Assembly: GCF_039993895.1 (NCBI RefSeq)
Contig: NZ_CP121194.1
Location: 3,968,001-4,032,000 of the forward strand
Length of the DNA: 64,000 nt
Direction of reading: 5' to 3'
Source of the DNA: Edaphobacter paludis
GTDB taxonomy: Bacteria > Acidobacteriota > Terriglobia > Terriglobales > Acidobacteriaceae
The position numbers and the translations under genes are program-made. The notes under the pieces are model-generated. The model did not search any database, had not been told where the DNA came from, and saw nothing but the letters and a program-made list of their open reading frames with translations. This document shows positions 47,169-56,186 of this stretch, one piece after another (the stretch's first letter is position 1; each line of letters starts with the position of its first letter).

Positions 47169-47169
47169 T

Positions 47170-47772
47170 TCAGTGCCTGCTGGCTGTCAACAGAATGCGA
47201 TCCCGAGACTCGGGAATCGATATTCGAGACTGATCGGGGAAGTCAGAAAGAACAGGCGCGTTGGCCTCGCTGGTGAGCACCACGACCTGACGAATAGCCC
47301 TGGACGCGGCAGCGGTTACGGCTGCCGCCATATCGTCGACCGCACGAAGCGTCACCGTATCGAACTGACGCGTGGACGGCAGCAACTCGGCCCGGTTCGC
47401 CCAGACCTCTGTGCTCAGGCCCAGCGTACGGATGACTTCGCGCAAGAAACTCGCCTTCTTATTCTGCGACTCGGCCAGGGTTGCCTGAATCTCCGGGCAA
47501 AGGATCGCTATGGGGAGACCGGGAAAGCCTGCGCCTGAGCCAAGATCCAGCAGGGTTGGAATTTTTGGGTCAAGATGCCGCGCAGCGAAGAGGCTTTCCC
47601 CGAAGTGGCGGCGAACGATCTCTTCAGGATCGCGAATTGCAGTCAGATTGGTTCGCGCATTCCACTTCAGCAGAAGATCGAGATAAGTAGAAAGCTGCGG
47701 AAGAATTGAAGCAGGAACAATGAGATACGGCTGAAGCAGGTCAGCAATGGAGGATTCGGAGAGCGTAGCCAT
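47170..47772 (-). CDS. rsmG: 16S rRNA (guanine-527-N7) methyltransferase
   Basis: A 200-residue SAM-dependent methyltransferase that modifies G527 of 16S rRNA. The SAM motif is LLDLGSGAGFPGLPIAILCPE, with LAESQNKKASFLREV next and the catalytic region ITLRAVDDM in weaker form (VTLRAVDDMAAAV). The length is normal. It is bracketed by parS sites, with the upstream gap (47773-47911) holding another parS. The mnmG gene that often precedes it lies elsewhere. Confidence 0.96.
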   Translation of the reverse strand: MATLSESSIADLLQPYLIVPASILPQLSTYLDLLLKWNARTNLTAIRDPEEIVRRHFGESLFAARHLDPKIPTLLDLGSGAGFPGLPIAILCPEIQATLAESQNKKASFLREVIRTLGLSTEVWANRAELLPSTRQFDTVTLRAVDDMAAAVTAAASRAIRQVVVLTSEANAPVLSDFPDQSRISIPESRDRILLTASRH

Positions 47773-47892
47773 CGAAGGTTCAGTATCTCAGATCAGCCCC
47801 TGAATATCAGTGACAGGAACCACTGGAGTGGCACGAATAAAACAGGAGATATGCCTCCCTGTTTTATTCGTGTCCTCCGCGCAGATGAGTAT

Positions 47893-47908
47893 TGTTCCAC
47901 GTGGAACA
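47893..47908. promoter_or_regulatory. parS: parS site 3
   Basis: Perfect TGTTCCACGTGGAACA between rsmG and the downstream end of the aldo/keto reductase gene. Confidence 0.9.
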
Positions 47909-47911
47909 ATC

Positions 47912-48904
<993 letters not shown>

Positions 48905-48942
48905 GAAGAGTTAGACGTTAGATAAGCGGGGAACGACGAAGA

Positions 48943-48989
48943 CGAAATACAGGGTCTCTCCACTCCGCAGCTCCGGTCGAGATGACGTG
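48943..48989 (+). repeat. Repeat family B
   Basis: CGAAATACAGGGTCTCTCC, then ACTCCGC, then GGTCGAGATGACG. This short form occurs in the gap between the aldo/keto reductase and parS site 4. Other copies are at 50861 (inside plsC), 31690 and 22759. Confidence 0.75.
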
Positions 48990-49007
48990 AGTTTAGGAGG
49001 ATGTGAA

Positions 49008-49023
49008 TGTTCCACGTGGAACA
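49008..49023. promoter_or_regulatory. parS: parS site 4
   Basis: Perfect TGTTCCACGTGGAACA in the gap 48905-49106. Confidence 0.9.
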
Positions 49024-49090
49024 TTCGCCGTGGAACGCGGCTTTGATCCGTTCTTATCCGCGCAATCCGTGGTCAACTCGGGTCTTCAAT

Positions 49091-49106
49091 TGTTCCACGT
49101 GGAACA
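49091..49106. promoter_or_regulatory. parS: parS site 5
   Basis: Perfect TGTTCCACGTGGAACA immediately beyond the stop codon of the glutamine amidotransferase gene; 83 bases from site 4. Confidence 0.9.
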
Positions 49107-49904
49107 TTAATGAGGTTTCGGAATAGAGGCGTGGATCGCCCGGGGGGTCCAGGCGGTGGCTTCGGCGATGAAGCGGTGGAAGAGAGCGCGGGACGCAGCG
49201 CTGGTGTCGTAACTGCGTTCAGGATGCCACTGCACGCCCAGGACGAAGTGAATGGCGTCCGTACTGGGCCCGGCAGTGGCTTGGCCGCCTTCTACGGCTT
49301 CGATCACTGCGTCCTGCGGGCAGCGGGCGGAGATACGGAGACCGTCGCCCGGAATGCCGATGGCCTGATGGTGGCTTGAATTGACGGGGAGACGAAGGAA
49401 GCCCTCCTGCTCGGGCGCCTCTTCGGCAGGAATGATGGCGGCAAGCAGGGAATCGGGAGCGATGGCGGCAGTGTGGGCGACGGCTACGCTGCGTCCCGCA
49501 GGATGGTTCACGGGCATCGGGGCGAGGTGTTGGACGAGGGTTCCTCCGCGCCAGACGTTGAGCGATTGGGTGCCAAAACAGATGGCGAAGATGGGCTTGT
49601 AGAGATTGTGCGCATCCTGAATGAGCAGTTCATCTACATTTTCGCGGGCAGCGTCGGAGGGCTTGCACTCGGCGACAGGCTCGTGGCCGTACTTGTGCGG
49701 ATTGAGGTCGGCGGGACTCCCGGGAAGGAGGACGGCCTGACAGGTATTGATAAGGTCGGCGGTCTGCCTGGGGGAGATATCGAGAGGAATTTCGACGGGG
49801 TGGCCACCCGATTTTTCGATGGCAGTGGCATAGACGGGCCACGCGATCCGGTTGTATTCGGCGTCTGTACTGGTGGGGAGCGGTATGGCGATGCGGGGCT
49901 TCAT
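49107..49904 (-). CDS. Class I glutamine amidotransferase (PuuD-like gamma-glutamyl hydrolase)
   Basis: A 265-residue triad hydrolase of the C26 peptidase family. The nucleophile cysteine is in IFAICFGTQSLNVW, and the histidine-glutamate pair is in VLGVQWHPERSYD. Substrate-binding PGSPADLNPHKYG is also typical. PuuD hydrolyses gamma-glutamyl-GABA in putrescine degradation, but no other puu genes are near, so the true substrate is open. The last codon touches a parS site. Confidence 0.9.
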   Translation of the reverse strand: MKPRIAIPLPTSTDAEYNRIAWPVYATAIEKSGGHPVEIPLDISPRQTADLINTCQAVLLPGSPADLNPHKYGHEPVAECKPSDAARENVDELLIQDAHNLYKPIFAICFGTQSLNVWRGGTLVQHLAPMPVNHPAGRSVAVAHTAAIAPDSLLAAIIPAEEAPEQEGFLRLPVNSSHHQAIGIPGDGLRISARCPQDAVIEAVEGGQATAGPSTDAIHFVLGVQWHPERSYDTSAASRALFHRFIAEATAWTPRAIHASIPKPH

Positions 49905-50068
49905 GACTTATCTGAATGATACGGCGGTGGACCTGGATTTGCACCGCCAGTGCGAAAGCGCGAAGAAATACACGAATAATTCCACTACGATGCAATCGCA
50001 CTCCAAATAGTAAGCTCGCTGGGGCTCCGTAGCTCCGGTTCTAGAAGGTGCAGCTTGTGGGGCCACCT

Positions 50069-51013
50069 CTATCTGTGGTGTTGCATATACGTGGTGGTAA
50101 TGACTTCGCGGAGGCGCTGGGTAAGAGCGTCTGCGTCGCGGGTGGTGAGCCCGGCAGTAGGGATGGGGTCACCTACGATGATAGCCAGCGGGCGGGGACG
50201 AAGGTGATAGGTGTGAATGGGAAGGAGCTCGTAGGTGCCCACCAAGGTAAGCGGAATCAGTGGAAGCTGCGCCTTGATGGCCATGTAGGCAGCACCCGAG
50301 ACAAAGGGCTGGGTTTGCCCGCTGGCGGCGCGGCCTCCTTCGGGAAAGAGGACCAGGGGAAGACCGGCCTTAAGGGTGGCTACACCGCGGTTTAGGCTGG
50401 CGATGGCGCTGCGCACTCCGGATTGATCGACCGGCACCTGACCGGAGCGGTGGAGATACCAGCCGATGAACGGGACCTTCCAGAGAGCTTGCTTGGCCAG
50501 GATCCGGAACTGGAAGGGAAGCTTTGCGAAGAGGACCGGGGTGTCGAAGTAGCTGAGGTGATTGGAGGCGTAGACGGCGGTCTCGTGCTCGTGAAGTTTT
50601 TCGGCGCCGATAAGGGTGACGGGGGAGAGGCTGATGAGCAGGAGGACGCGGGCCCAGACGTGGGCGATGGCATGCTGCTGGCGGCCGGACTTGTCCCACA
50701 GGCCAGCGATGAGTGAGACGCAGCCGAAGGCGATGGTGGCCAGGGCTACTAAAGGCAACAGCAGGAGGTAGGTCAGCCAGGGGAAGATTCGTGAGGACGG
50801 GCGCTGATCTTCGCGGGTGGGCGCGGATTGGACTTCTTCGGGCGTGGGAGCAGACTCAGGCGAAATACAGGGGTCTCTCCACTCCGCTTCGCTCCCGTTT
50901 TCGCCGATGCCGTCATTTTCTTCGCTTCGGTCGAGATGACGAGAATCCTGACTGCTTCGGGTGTCTTCTGCGCTTGGGCTGTTTATGCTGTTGCGCGGAT
51001 CTTCAGTCGTCAT
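50069..51013 (-). CDS. plsC: 1-acyl-sn-glycerol-3-phosphate acyltransferase, with repeat-encoded N-terminal insert
   Basis: A 314-residue acyltransferase of phospholipid synthesis. After a hydrophobic helix (LTYLLLLPLVALATIAFG), the active-site motif is NHLSYFD (HX4D) and the glycerol-phosphate motif is FPEGGRA. The first 75 residues are charged and low-complexity, and include SRHLDRSEEN and AEWRDPCISPE, which are the translation of repeat family B (50861-50941). The insert is in frame and lies before the membrane helix, so it need not harm activity. Overlaps folC by four bases (ATGA), indicating coupling. Confidence 0.92.
   Translation of the reverse strand: MTTEDPRNSINSPSAEDTRSSQDSRHLDRSEENDGIGENGSEAEWRDPCISPESAPTPEEVQSAPTREDQRPSSRIFPWLTYLLLLPLVALATIAFGCVSLIAGLWDKSGRQQHAIAHVWARVLLLISLSPVTLIGAEKLHEHETAVYASNHLSYFDTPVLFAKLPFQFRILAKQALWKVPFIGWYLHRSGQVPVDQSGVRSAIASLNRGVATLKAGLPLVLFPEGGRAASGQTQPFVSGAAYMAIKAQLPLIPLTLVGTYELLPIHTYHLRPRPLAIIVGDPIPTAGLTTRDADALTQRLREVITTTYMQHHR
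50861..50941 (-). repeat. Repeat family B, long copy inside plsC
   Basis: CGAAATACAGGGGTCTCTCC starts the element and GGTCGAGATGACG ends it, with extra GC-rich palindromic sequence between. It contributes roughly 27 codons to the plsC N-terminus without breaking the frame. Confidence 0.8.
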
Positions 51014-52485
51014 GCGGGGTTGGCCTCGGGGTGGAGGGCGAGGTGACGGATTTCGCCTACGAGGTAGACGGAGCCGGTGGCGATGATGAGGCCGTTGGCC
51101 GGTGTGACGGCCCGGGCCTGGGCGAGAGCAGCGGCCATGTGCGGGGCGGCGTGGGCGGGGATATCGAGGGCGTGGGCAGCAGCGAGGAGATCTTCGACGC
51201 TGGAGGCGCGGGGATTGTCGATGGGGGCGAGCAGGATGTGATCGTGAATGCGCTCGGGTTCGCCGCTGGTGGAATCGAAGAGAGGGAAGAGAATCTGGGT
51301 CATCTCTTTGAGGGATTTGTCGCGGAGGCAGCTGAAGATGAGAGTGCGCGGCTGGTTCGAAGGGAGTTGTGCGATGGCAGCGCGGAGAGACCAGGCTCCG
51401 GCGGGGTTGTGGGCCACGTCGAGCAGGATGGGTGGGGTTCCGCCGAGAAGTTCGAGGCGGCCGGGCCAGCGGGTGTTGCGAATTCCTGCTTCAATCGCGG
51501 CGTTGGTGATGTTGTAACCATTTTGGTTACTTGTAGTGGGTGATTTGTAACTTACTTGGTTGCGTAATGCGATTGCGGCGGCGATTGCCAAAGCGATGTT
51601 GCGTTGCTGGTGTTGGCCGTGGAGGGGAGAGTTGATCTCGAGAGGTTGGTTGTCGAGGGTCAGGGTGTAGTGGTTGTGGGGGAGTGGTTCGCTGGCGCTT
51701 TCACCCACCTCAGCGACGGTAGAACTGTCGCTAAGATGAGACACCCGGTTTTGTGGCGTCGGGGGGATATAAGGGGCCGCGCTGATGGCGGTAAGGTTGA
51801 GGGTGGCGGCGGCTTCGCCTATGGCCTGGTTGGCCTCGGGATGCTGGGGCAGGGTGATGAGAATGCCGTTGGGTCGGAGGATGCCGGCCTTTTCGCGTGT
51901 GATCTCGGCGATGGTGTTGCCGAGGTAGTCCTGATGGTCGAGGGCGATGTCGGTGATGATGGAGAGGAGAGGGTCGACGATGTTGGTAGCGTCGAGGCGG
52001 CCTCCGAGACCTACTTCGAGGACGGCGATGTCGATCTTCTGCTCCGCGTAATAAACGAAGGCGAGGGCGGTGAGGACTTCGAAGAAGCTGGGGTGGTGTG
52101 GCAGGGTGCCTGCGGCGACGAGGCGGTTGGCGGCGTCATCGACCTGGAAGTAGAGGCGGGCGAAGTCTTCGTCGGGGATCTCGGTGCCGTCGATCTGGAT
52201 GCGCTCGTTGACGCGAATGAGGTGCGGCGAGGTGTAGAGGGCGGTGCGGTAGCCGGCGGTGGTAAGAATGCTGCTGAGCGTGGCAGCGGTGGAGCCTTTG
52301 CCGTTGGTTCCGGCGATGAGGACGGAAGGAAAGCTCTTCTGCGGATCGCCGAGGGCGGCCATGAGGGCTCGCATGTGGGCGAGATCAAACTTGCGGCGCG
52401 GAGTTGGGGTCGCGGTGGGCGACAGCGTAGGCGCAAGTTCATGGCCGAGGGCGTACAGGTGATCGACCGCAGAGATGTAAGACAT
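51010..52485 (-). CDS. folC: Bifunctional folylpolyglutamate synthase/dihydrofolate synthase
   Basis: A 491-residue Mur-ligase-like enzyme that adds glutamate to folates. It has the P-loop VLIAGTNGKGSTAATLSSILT, the SPHLIRVNERI omega-loop region, VLEVGLGGRLDATNI and the DVAHNPAGAW motif. It is slightly longer than usual because of an insert with Ser/Pro/Asn repeats near residue 245. plsC begins within its stop codon. Together with folK it supports de novo folate metabolism. Confidence 0.96.
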   Translation of the reverse strand: MSYISAVDHLYALGHELAPTLSPTATPTPRRKFDLAHMRALMAALGDPQKSFPSVLIAGTNGKGSTAATLSSILTTAGYRTALYTSPHLIRVNERIQIDGTEIPDEDFARLYFQVDDAANRLVAAGTLPHHPSFFEVLTALAFVYYAEQKIDIAVLEVGLGGRLDATNIVDPLLSIITDIALDHQDYLGNTIAEITREKAGILRPNGILITLPQHPEANQAIGEAAATLNLTAISAAPYIPPTPQNRVSHLSDSSTVAEVGESASEPLPHNHYTLTLDNQPLEINSPLHGQHQQRNIALAIAAAIALRNQVSYKSPTTSNQNGYNITNAAIEAGIRNTRWPGRLELLGGTPPILLDVAHNPAGAWSLRAAIAQLPSNQPRTLIFSCLRDKSLKEMTQILFPLFDSTSGEPERIHDHILLAPIDNPRASSVEDLLAAAHALDIPAHAAPHMAAALAQARAVTPANGLIIATGSVYLVGEIRHLALHPEANPA

Positions 52486-52638
52486 GCGGGTATTTTAGGC
52501 GATGACGAGGACGCCCAACACCTCTTTATATTCATCGCAACAGATTTACCTTCCCTAGGCAGCTAAAAGCAGAGGCCAATGAAGCACTTCTGGCAAGGGT
52601 CAACAGACTACGGAAAAAATCGCTGTGCAATGAAAGGC

Positions 52639-52708
52639 CGTACCTCAGGGGCTAAAGCTCCATTGCCAGGAAGGACTTGCGGCACGGCTGAAGCCGTGCC
52701 CTTAAGCA
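52639..52708 (-). repeat. Repeat family C, double-hairpin element
   Basis: Reverse-orientation copy of the element at 44034-44104: CGTACCTCAGGGGCTAAAGC, GGACTTGCGGCACGGCTGAA and GCCGTGCCCTTAAGC. Located in the 289-base gap between folC and an aldo/keto reductase, which holds nothing else recognised. Confidence 0.8.
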
Positions 52709-52774
52709 AAGCCAGCTATTTCCGCCCTTAAACAAAACTGGAGTGTTTAGCGCCCGTGAAGGACTTGCGAAGCG

Positions 52775-53638
52775 CTACCTGGCTGCCGCCTCAATCTCCG
52801 CCCATTCTGCATCGCTCAGCTTTACGTTGGCGGCGGCAACATTCTCTTCCAGATGCTGGACCGAAGACGTCCCCGGAATCGGCAGCATCACCGGCGAGCG
52901 GTGCAGTAGCCAGGCCAGCGACAACTGCGATACGGTTGCTCCATTCTTCTTCGCCGCGGCGTCGAGCTTGCCGCCCGGCTGCGCCAGCTTACCCGCGGCC
53001 ACGGGGAACCATGGAATGAACGCGAGGCCATGCTTCTCGCAATATTCCAGAACATCCTCGTGTTTGCGGTCACCGATGTTGTATTGGTTCTGCACGCTGA
53101 CGATTTTGACGACCTTCTGCGCCTGCTCAATCTCGTGCGGCTTCACCTCGCTGAGGCCAACGTGCCGGATCTTGCCTTCCTTCTGGAGCTTCGCAATCTC
53201 ACCCAGCGAATCCTCTACCGGGGTCTGCGGATCGATGCGGTGCAGTTGCCAGAGATCGATTCTCTCGACCTTCAGATGGCGCAGGCTTAACTCTACTTCC
53301 TGCCGCAGATAGGCGGGCCGTCCCACGGGCTCCCACTTGTTGGGGCCAGTCCTTACCAAGCCTCCCTTGGTGGCGATGACGACACCTTTTGCATACGGAG
53401 CCAGCGCTTCGCCGATGAGCCGCTCGCTGACGCCAGGTCCATAGGCATCGGCGGTGTCGATGAAGTTGACGCCAAGCTCGACGGCGCGGCGCAGCACCTT
53501 TTTGGCGCCCTCGACGTCTTTGGGCTCGCCCCAGATACCCTCGCCGGTTATCCGCATCGCGCCATAACCCAGACGGTTGACGGTCAAATCGCCGCCAATC
53601 GCAAACGTCCCGCTCGCCGCTGCATTTACAGTTGTCAT
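52775..53638 (-). CDS. Aldo/keto reductase
   Basis: A 287-residue TIM-barrel oxidoreductase: [22 protein letters not shown] (D, Y), VIATKGGLV (K), LWQLHRIDP (H) and the cofactor segment [22 protein letters not shown] 53638 starts the conserved domain ([18 protein letters not shown]), although a longer frame exists upstream; that extension is composed of shadow-like Arg/His-rich sequence. The substrate is unknown. About 35% of the fold positions seem shared with the reductase at 47912, but they are clearly separate subfamilies. Confidence 0.92.
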   Translation of the reverse strand: MTTVNAAASGTFAIGGDLTVNRLGYGAMRITGEGIWGEPKDVEGAKKVLRRAVELGVNFIDTADAYGPGVSERLIGEALAPYAKGVVIATKGGLVRTGPNKWEPVGRPAYLRQEVELSLRHLKVERIDLWQLHRIDPQTPVEDSLGEIAKLQKEGKIRHVGLSEVKPHEIEQAQKVVKIVSVQNQYNIGDRKHEDVLEYCEKHGLAFIPWFPVAAGKLAQPGGKLDAAAKKNGATVSQLSLAWLLHRSPVMLPIPGTSSVQHLEENVAAANVKLSDAEWAEIEAAAR

Positions 53639-53718
53639 GCGAATTTGGATGCGCGGCAATCCAGAATGGTGCATCGCAGCGCAAACGACCTTTCGAAGCG
53701 CCATACAGATGCGCAAAG

Positions 53719-54447
53719 TTATTGCACGGATTCTGCTTTGGGCCTGCCTAGCCGCATATTGAACCCGATGATGCCGCCCCAGACATTGATCCCATTGTCG
53801 AGGTACTTCGGCTCGGACATATAGAGGTTCGAAACATGCATGTAGGTGGGGCCGAACGCCATGCTGTAGCGGGGGCTGAAGTTGTACCGGACGCCGCTGC
53901 CGAGCATGAGAGTAAAGGTGAAGTCCTGTCCCTGCGCCCACTGCACACCATGGGGTTCCTTCGCGTTGATGAACCCTGCGCCCATTCGGTACTCAAAGTA
54001 GGGGGCCGTCCTCCGGTTACGGTAGACAAAATTGCGCCGCACTCCCAGATCGAAGGCTTCATAATGCGTCTCCGGGCCCCTTGGAATCGCGGTGATCGAC
54101 AGGGAGGCCGTCAGGTCGGTATTGCCGCGCAGAATCCCCGGGCCTCGAATGGAGCCCATGTGCCATCGCAGCGAAGGAAAGATGGGCACCAGAGTGTAGT
54201 GCAGGGGCTTTTGCGTGTAATTGTCGCCCTCAAAAACGTCGAAGACAAAAGGAATGTTGATGGGAAGCACTCCCGTTTCGAACGAGAGCTCGAGCTTGTT
54301 TCTGTAGTAGATGTTGGTGTTGAAATCGGCCGGTTGCGCCGGTTGATAAACCCGTGTAACTGCACTGGAGGGCAGGACCATCGAATTCTGGCCCATTGAG
54401 AGAGCGGGTTGCATCAGGCATGCCAGGAACAGAATCGATAACTTCAC
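53719..54447 (-). CDS. PagL-like acyloxyacyl hydrolase (lipid A 3-O-deacylase family)
   Basis: A 242-residue outer-membrane beta barrel with a signal peptide (residues 1-19, ending SMG). The C-terminal third has [19 protein letters not shown], where H-x-S followed by a glutamate is the arrangement of the PagL catalytic triad. Aromatic-rich strands throughout ([23 protein letters not shown]) fit a barrel. It may trim lipid A, consistent with the presence of lpxC, but activity is inferred from a short motif. Confidence 0.75.
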   Translation of the reverse strand: MKLSILFLACLMQPALSMGQNSMVLPSSAVTRVYQPAQPADFNTNIYYRNKLELSFETGVLPINIPFVFDVFEGDNYTQKPLHYTLVPIFPSLRWHMGSIRGPGILRGNTDLTASLSITAIPRGPETHYEAFDLGVRRNFVYRNRRTAPYFEYRMGAGFINAKEPHGVQWAQGQDFTFTLMLGSGVRYNFSPRYSMAFGPTYMHVSNLYMSEPKYLDNGINVWGGIIGFNMRLGRPKAESVQ

Positions 54448-54581
54448 GTCTCGTCCTTACAAAGAAAGATACCTGCGGAGAAGAACCCCTCGTCCCGGCA
54501 AACCCAGGAGTTCCAAGTAAGATGCGGTTTCTCTTCGATCTGGCTGAGAAGAGTTTCCGTGGGTCCCGACGGCGGCGAACC

Positions 54582-54611
54582 CTGTGAAAAACGCGTCCCA
54601 TCAGGTATACT
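54582..54611 (+). promoter_or_regulatory. Candidate sigma-70 promoter of rpmH
   Basis: The -10 TATACT (54606-54611) is good; the -35 CTGTGA (54582-54587) at 18-base spacing is weak. The gap 54448-54676 has no other signal. Confidence 0.4.
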
Positions 54612-54676
54612 CAGAGATTGTTGCAACAGCCTAAAAGTTTGAGCAGGAATCGATCCTGCCGCAGGAGTTTTTTGTC

Positions 54677-54832
54677 ATGCCGAAGCGTACCTTTCAACCC
54701 AACCGCCGCCACCGCGCGAAGACCCACGGCTTTCTCACCCGCATGAAGACCAAGGCAGGTGCAGCCGTTCTCAGCCGCCGCCGCGCCAAGGGCCGCCACA
54801 AGATCGCCGTCAGCGCCGGTTTCCGCGACTAG
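54677..54832 (+). CDS. rpmH: 50S ribosomal protein L34
   Basis: A 51-residue basic ribosomal protein, [20 protein letters not shown] and onward, ending SAGFRD. The KRTFQPN start and [20 protein letters not shown] core are diagnostic. AGGAG lies ten bases upstream. It is followed by its own terminator (54863), unusual since rpmH and rnpA are generally a single transcript. Confidence 0.98.
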   Translation: MPKRTFQPNRRHRAKTHGFLTRMKTKAGAAVLSRRRAKGRHKIAVSAGFRD

Positions 54833-54862
54833 TCTTCGTACCTGTTTCTGCGTTTCGACCCA

Positions 54863-54896
54863 CTGCGCGTCCTCTTGACGGGAGACGCGCAGTTTT
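54863..54896 (+). terminator. Rho-independent terminator of rpmH
   Basis: Nine-base perfect stem CTGCGCGTC/GACGCGCAG with a 12-base loop followed by TTTT, 30 bases after the rpmH stop. Confidence 0.8.
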
Positions 54897-55018
54897 GTCG
54901 TGCTTAAAATTCCTGCGGTTTTTGGGCAACCCCACGCGCATCGGGGCATCCAAACTGTGCATATCGGCTCCGCGTACGCGTAAGAAGAGCGCCTGCCGGT
55001 AGTCAGGAGATGCACACC

Positions 55019-55171
55019 ATGGATAAGCAGCAAAATCAACCGCGCCAAGATATGCCGGCCAAGGGTGGTCAGCAGTCTCAGAGCGGACAGCAGACAAAAG
55101 GCGGTCAATCCGGACAGCAGGGCACGCGCATGCCACCCCCATCCAAGGGCGGGCAGTCCGGCAATAAATAG
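55019..55171 (+). CDS. Small Gln/Gly-rich hypothetical protein between rpmH and rnpA
   Basis: A 50-residue protein starting MDKQQNQPRQDMPAKGG, with three GGQ(S)GQQ-like repeats, no hydrophobic core and a net positive charge, so it is predicted to be disordered. AGGAG lies eight bases before the ATG, and a terminator follows its stop by 22 bases, which supports a real short transcript. I know no family. It could be a nucleic-acid-binding or stress-related small protein, but this is a guess. Confidence 0.6.
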   Translation: MDKQQNQPRQDMPAKGGQQSQSGQQTKGGQSGQQGTRMPPPSKGGQSGNK

Positions 55172-55192
55172 AAATCATCTCCCCCTAGCGCG

Positions 55193-55220
55193 AAGCCCGC
55201 CCACTGCGGCGGGCTTTGCT
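55193..55220 (+). terminator. Rho-independent terminator after the small Gln/Gly-rich gene
   Basis: Nine-base perfect stem AAGCCCGCC/GGCGGGCTT with a six-base loop; only a short T-run (TTT) follows. It would separate rnpA from the genes upstream. Confidence 0.75.
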
Positions 55221-55256
55221 GTGTCTGGAGCGGCGTCCACCGTCTAGAATCAAGGA

Positions 55257-55724
55257 GTGCAGCCCCATTCTCTACCCGCGAGCGGACCGATTCAAGCGAA
55301 AGCCGCCACCACCTTTCGGCTGCGGAAACACGCCGACTACCAGCGCGTTTATAAAGCCAGCCGCAAGCAGTTCAGTAAGCAGATGAGCTACTTCTTCAGT
55401 CTCCGGCCGCCGCTCGGACCGGACGGCAGGCCCTTGCGCAACGCTGAGGCCGATACTCCTCGCGTGGGCCTCACTGTGGGTAAGGTGATGGGCAAGGCGG
55501 TCGATCGCAACCGCATCAAGCGCCGCATGCGGGAGGCCGTTCGCAAGAATCTGGCTGCTCTCAACGCTCCGGTCGACGTGATCCTGCACCCGCGGCGCAG
55601 CGTCATCGACCTCGAATTCGCTGCTCTTGACCGCGAGGTAGCCAACGTCTTCCGCGCCATCCAAAAGGCGATCCAAAAACAGGGTGAAGGCTCAACGCCG
55701 ATCCCCGCCGATCAAAAGCTATAA
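55257..55724 (+). CDS. rnpA: Ribonuclease P protein component
   Basis: A 155-residue basic protein that assists the RNase P RNA in 5' tRNA maturation. The RNR signature is GKAVDRNRIKRRMREAVRKN, and the N-terminal domain begins FRLRKHADYQRVY. The GTG at 55257 overlaps its own AAGGAG, so the true start could lie further in, but no ATG is available before the domain. It is longer than most RnpA because of an extended N-terminus and tail. yidD, normally next, is 6.5 kb away. Confidence 0.93.
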   Translation: MQPHSLPASGPIQAKAATTFRLRKHADYQRVYKASRKQFSKQMSYFFSLRPPLGPDGRPLRNAEADTPRVGLTVGKVMGKAVDRNRIKRRMREAVRKNLAALNAPVDVILHPRRSVIDLEFAALDREVANVFRAIQKAIQKQGEGSTPIPADQKL

Positions 55725-55894
55725 GCACTCCGTCTCGCCCGAAGGCGACTCTTTCACCTGCGTGACTTCCCATAAGCCGACTTATCGTGACCAATCCGAT
55801 GTCAGTGAGTGCATTGGCGATTTTGCGCTCATCGAGATCACAACTGACGAGAAGGGCGTTTCACAGGACTAATGTTCTGAGTTTGGCCAAATTT

Positions 55895-55922
55895 CCTTGC
55901 TCGATAAGTGCATCGCCCTGTT
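55895..55922 (+). repeat. Left arm of a 28-bp imperfect inverted repeat
   Basis: Starts CCTTGCTCGAT and ends GCCCTGTT; it matches 59197-59224 on the other strand at 26 of 28 positions. Both copies can be read as LLD(K/E)CIAL, so they may be pieces of a common coding element. In the gap 55725-56186 a possible 83-codon frame (TTG 55897 to 56148) starts here, but I could not assign it. Confidence 0.6.
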
Positions 55923-56186
55923 AGCAATATTTGAACGGTCGGCCACTTGTCGGGAAAGCCGACTATTCGGCCAGGTGGGCAGGGGAAACAGTGTCGTCAA
56001 AGGGCATAATGGGCGATTGGAAGTAGCCCTTGCCCTCTTAAAGCACAGCGAGAGAGATACCTCATCCACTGGAAGTTGGATCCAGCGAATGGCACATGAG
56101 ATATTCCGTCCGATCCAAATATCGCGATACCCGAGTGCATCTGGATAGTAGTTGAGGTGGGCGCGGAGGCTGACAACCAGTAACGG

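Noticed and set aside
55684..55872. A 62-codon frame overlapping the end of rnpA
   Set aside because: It overlaps rnpA in another frame and has no ribosome site or recognisable content.
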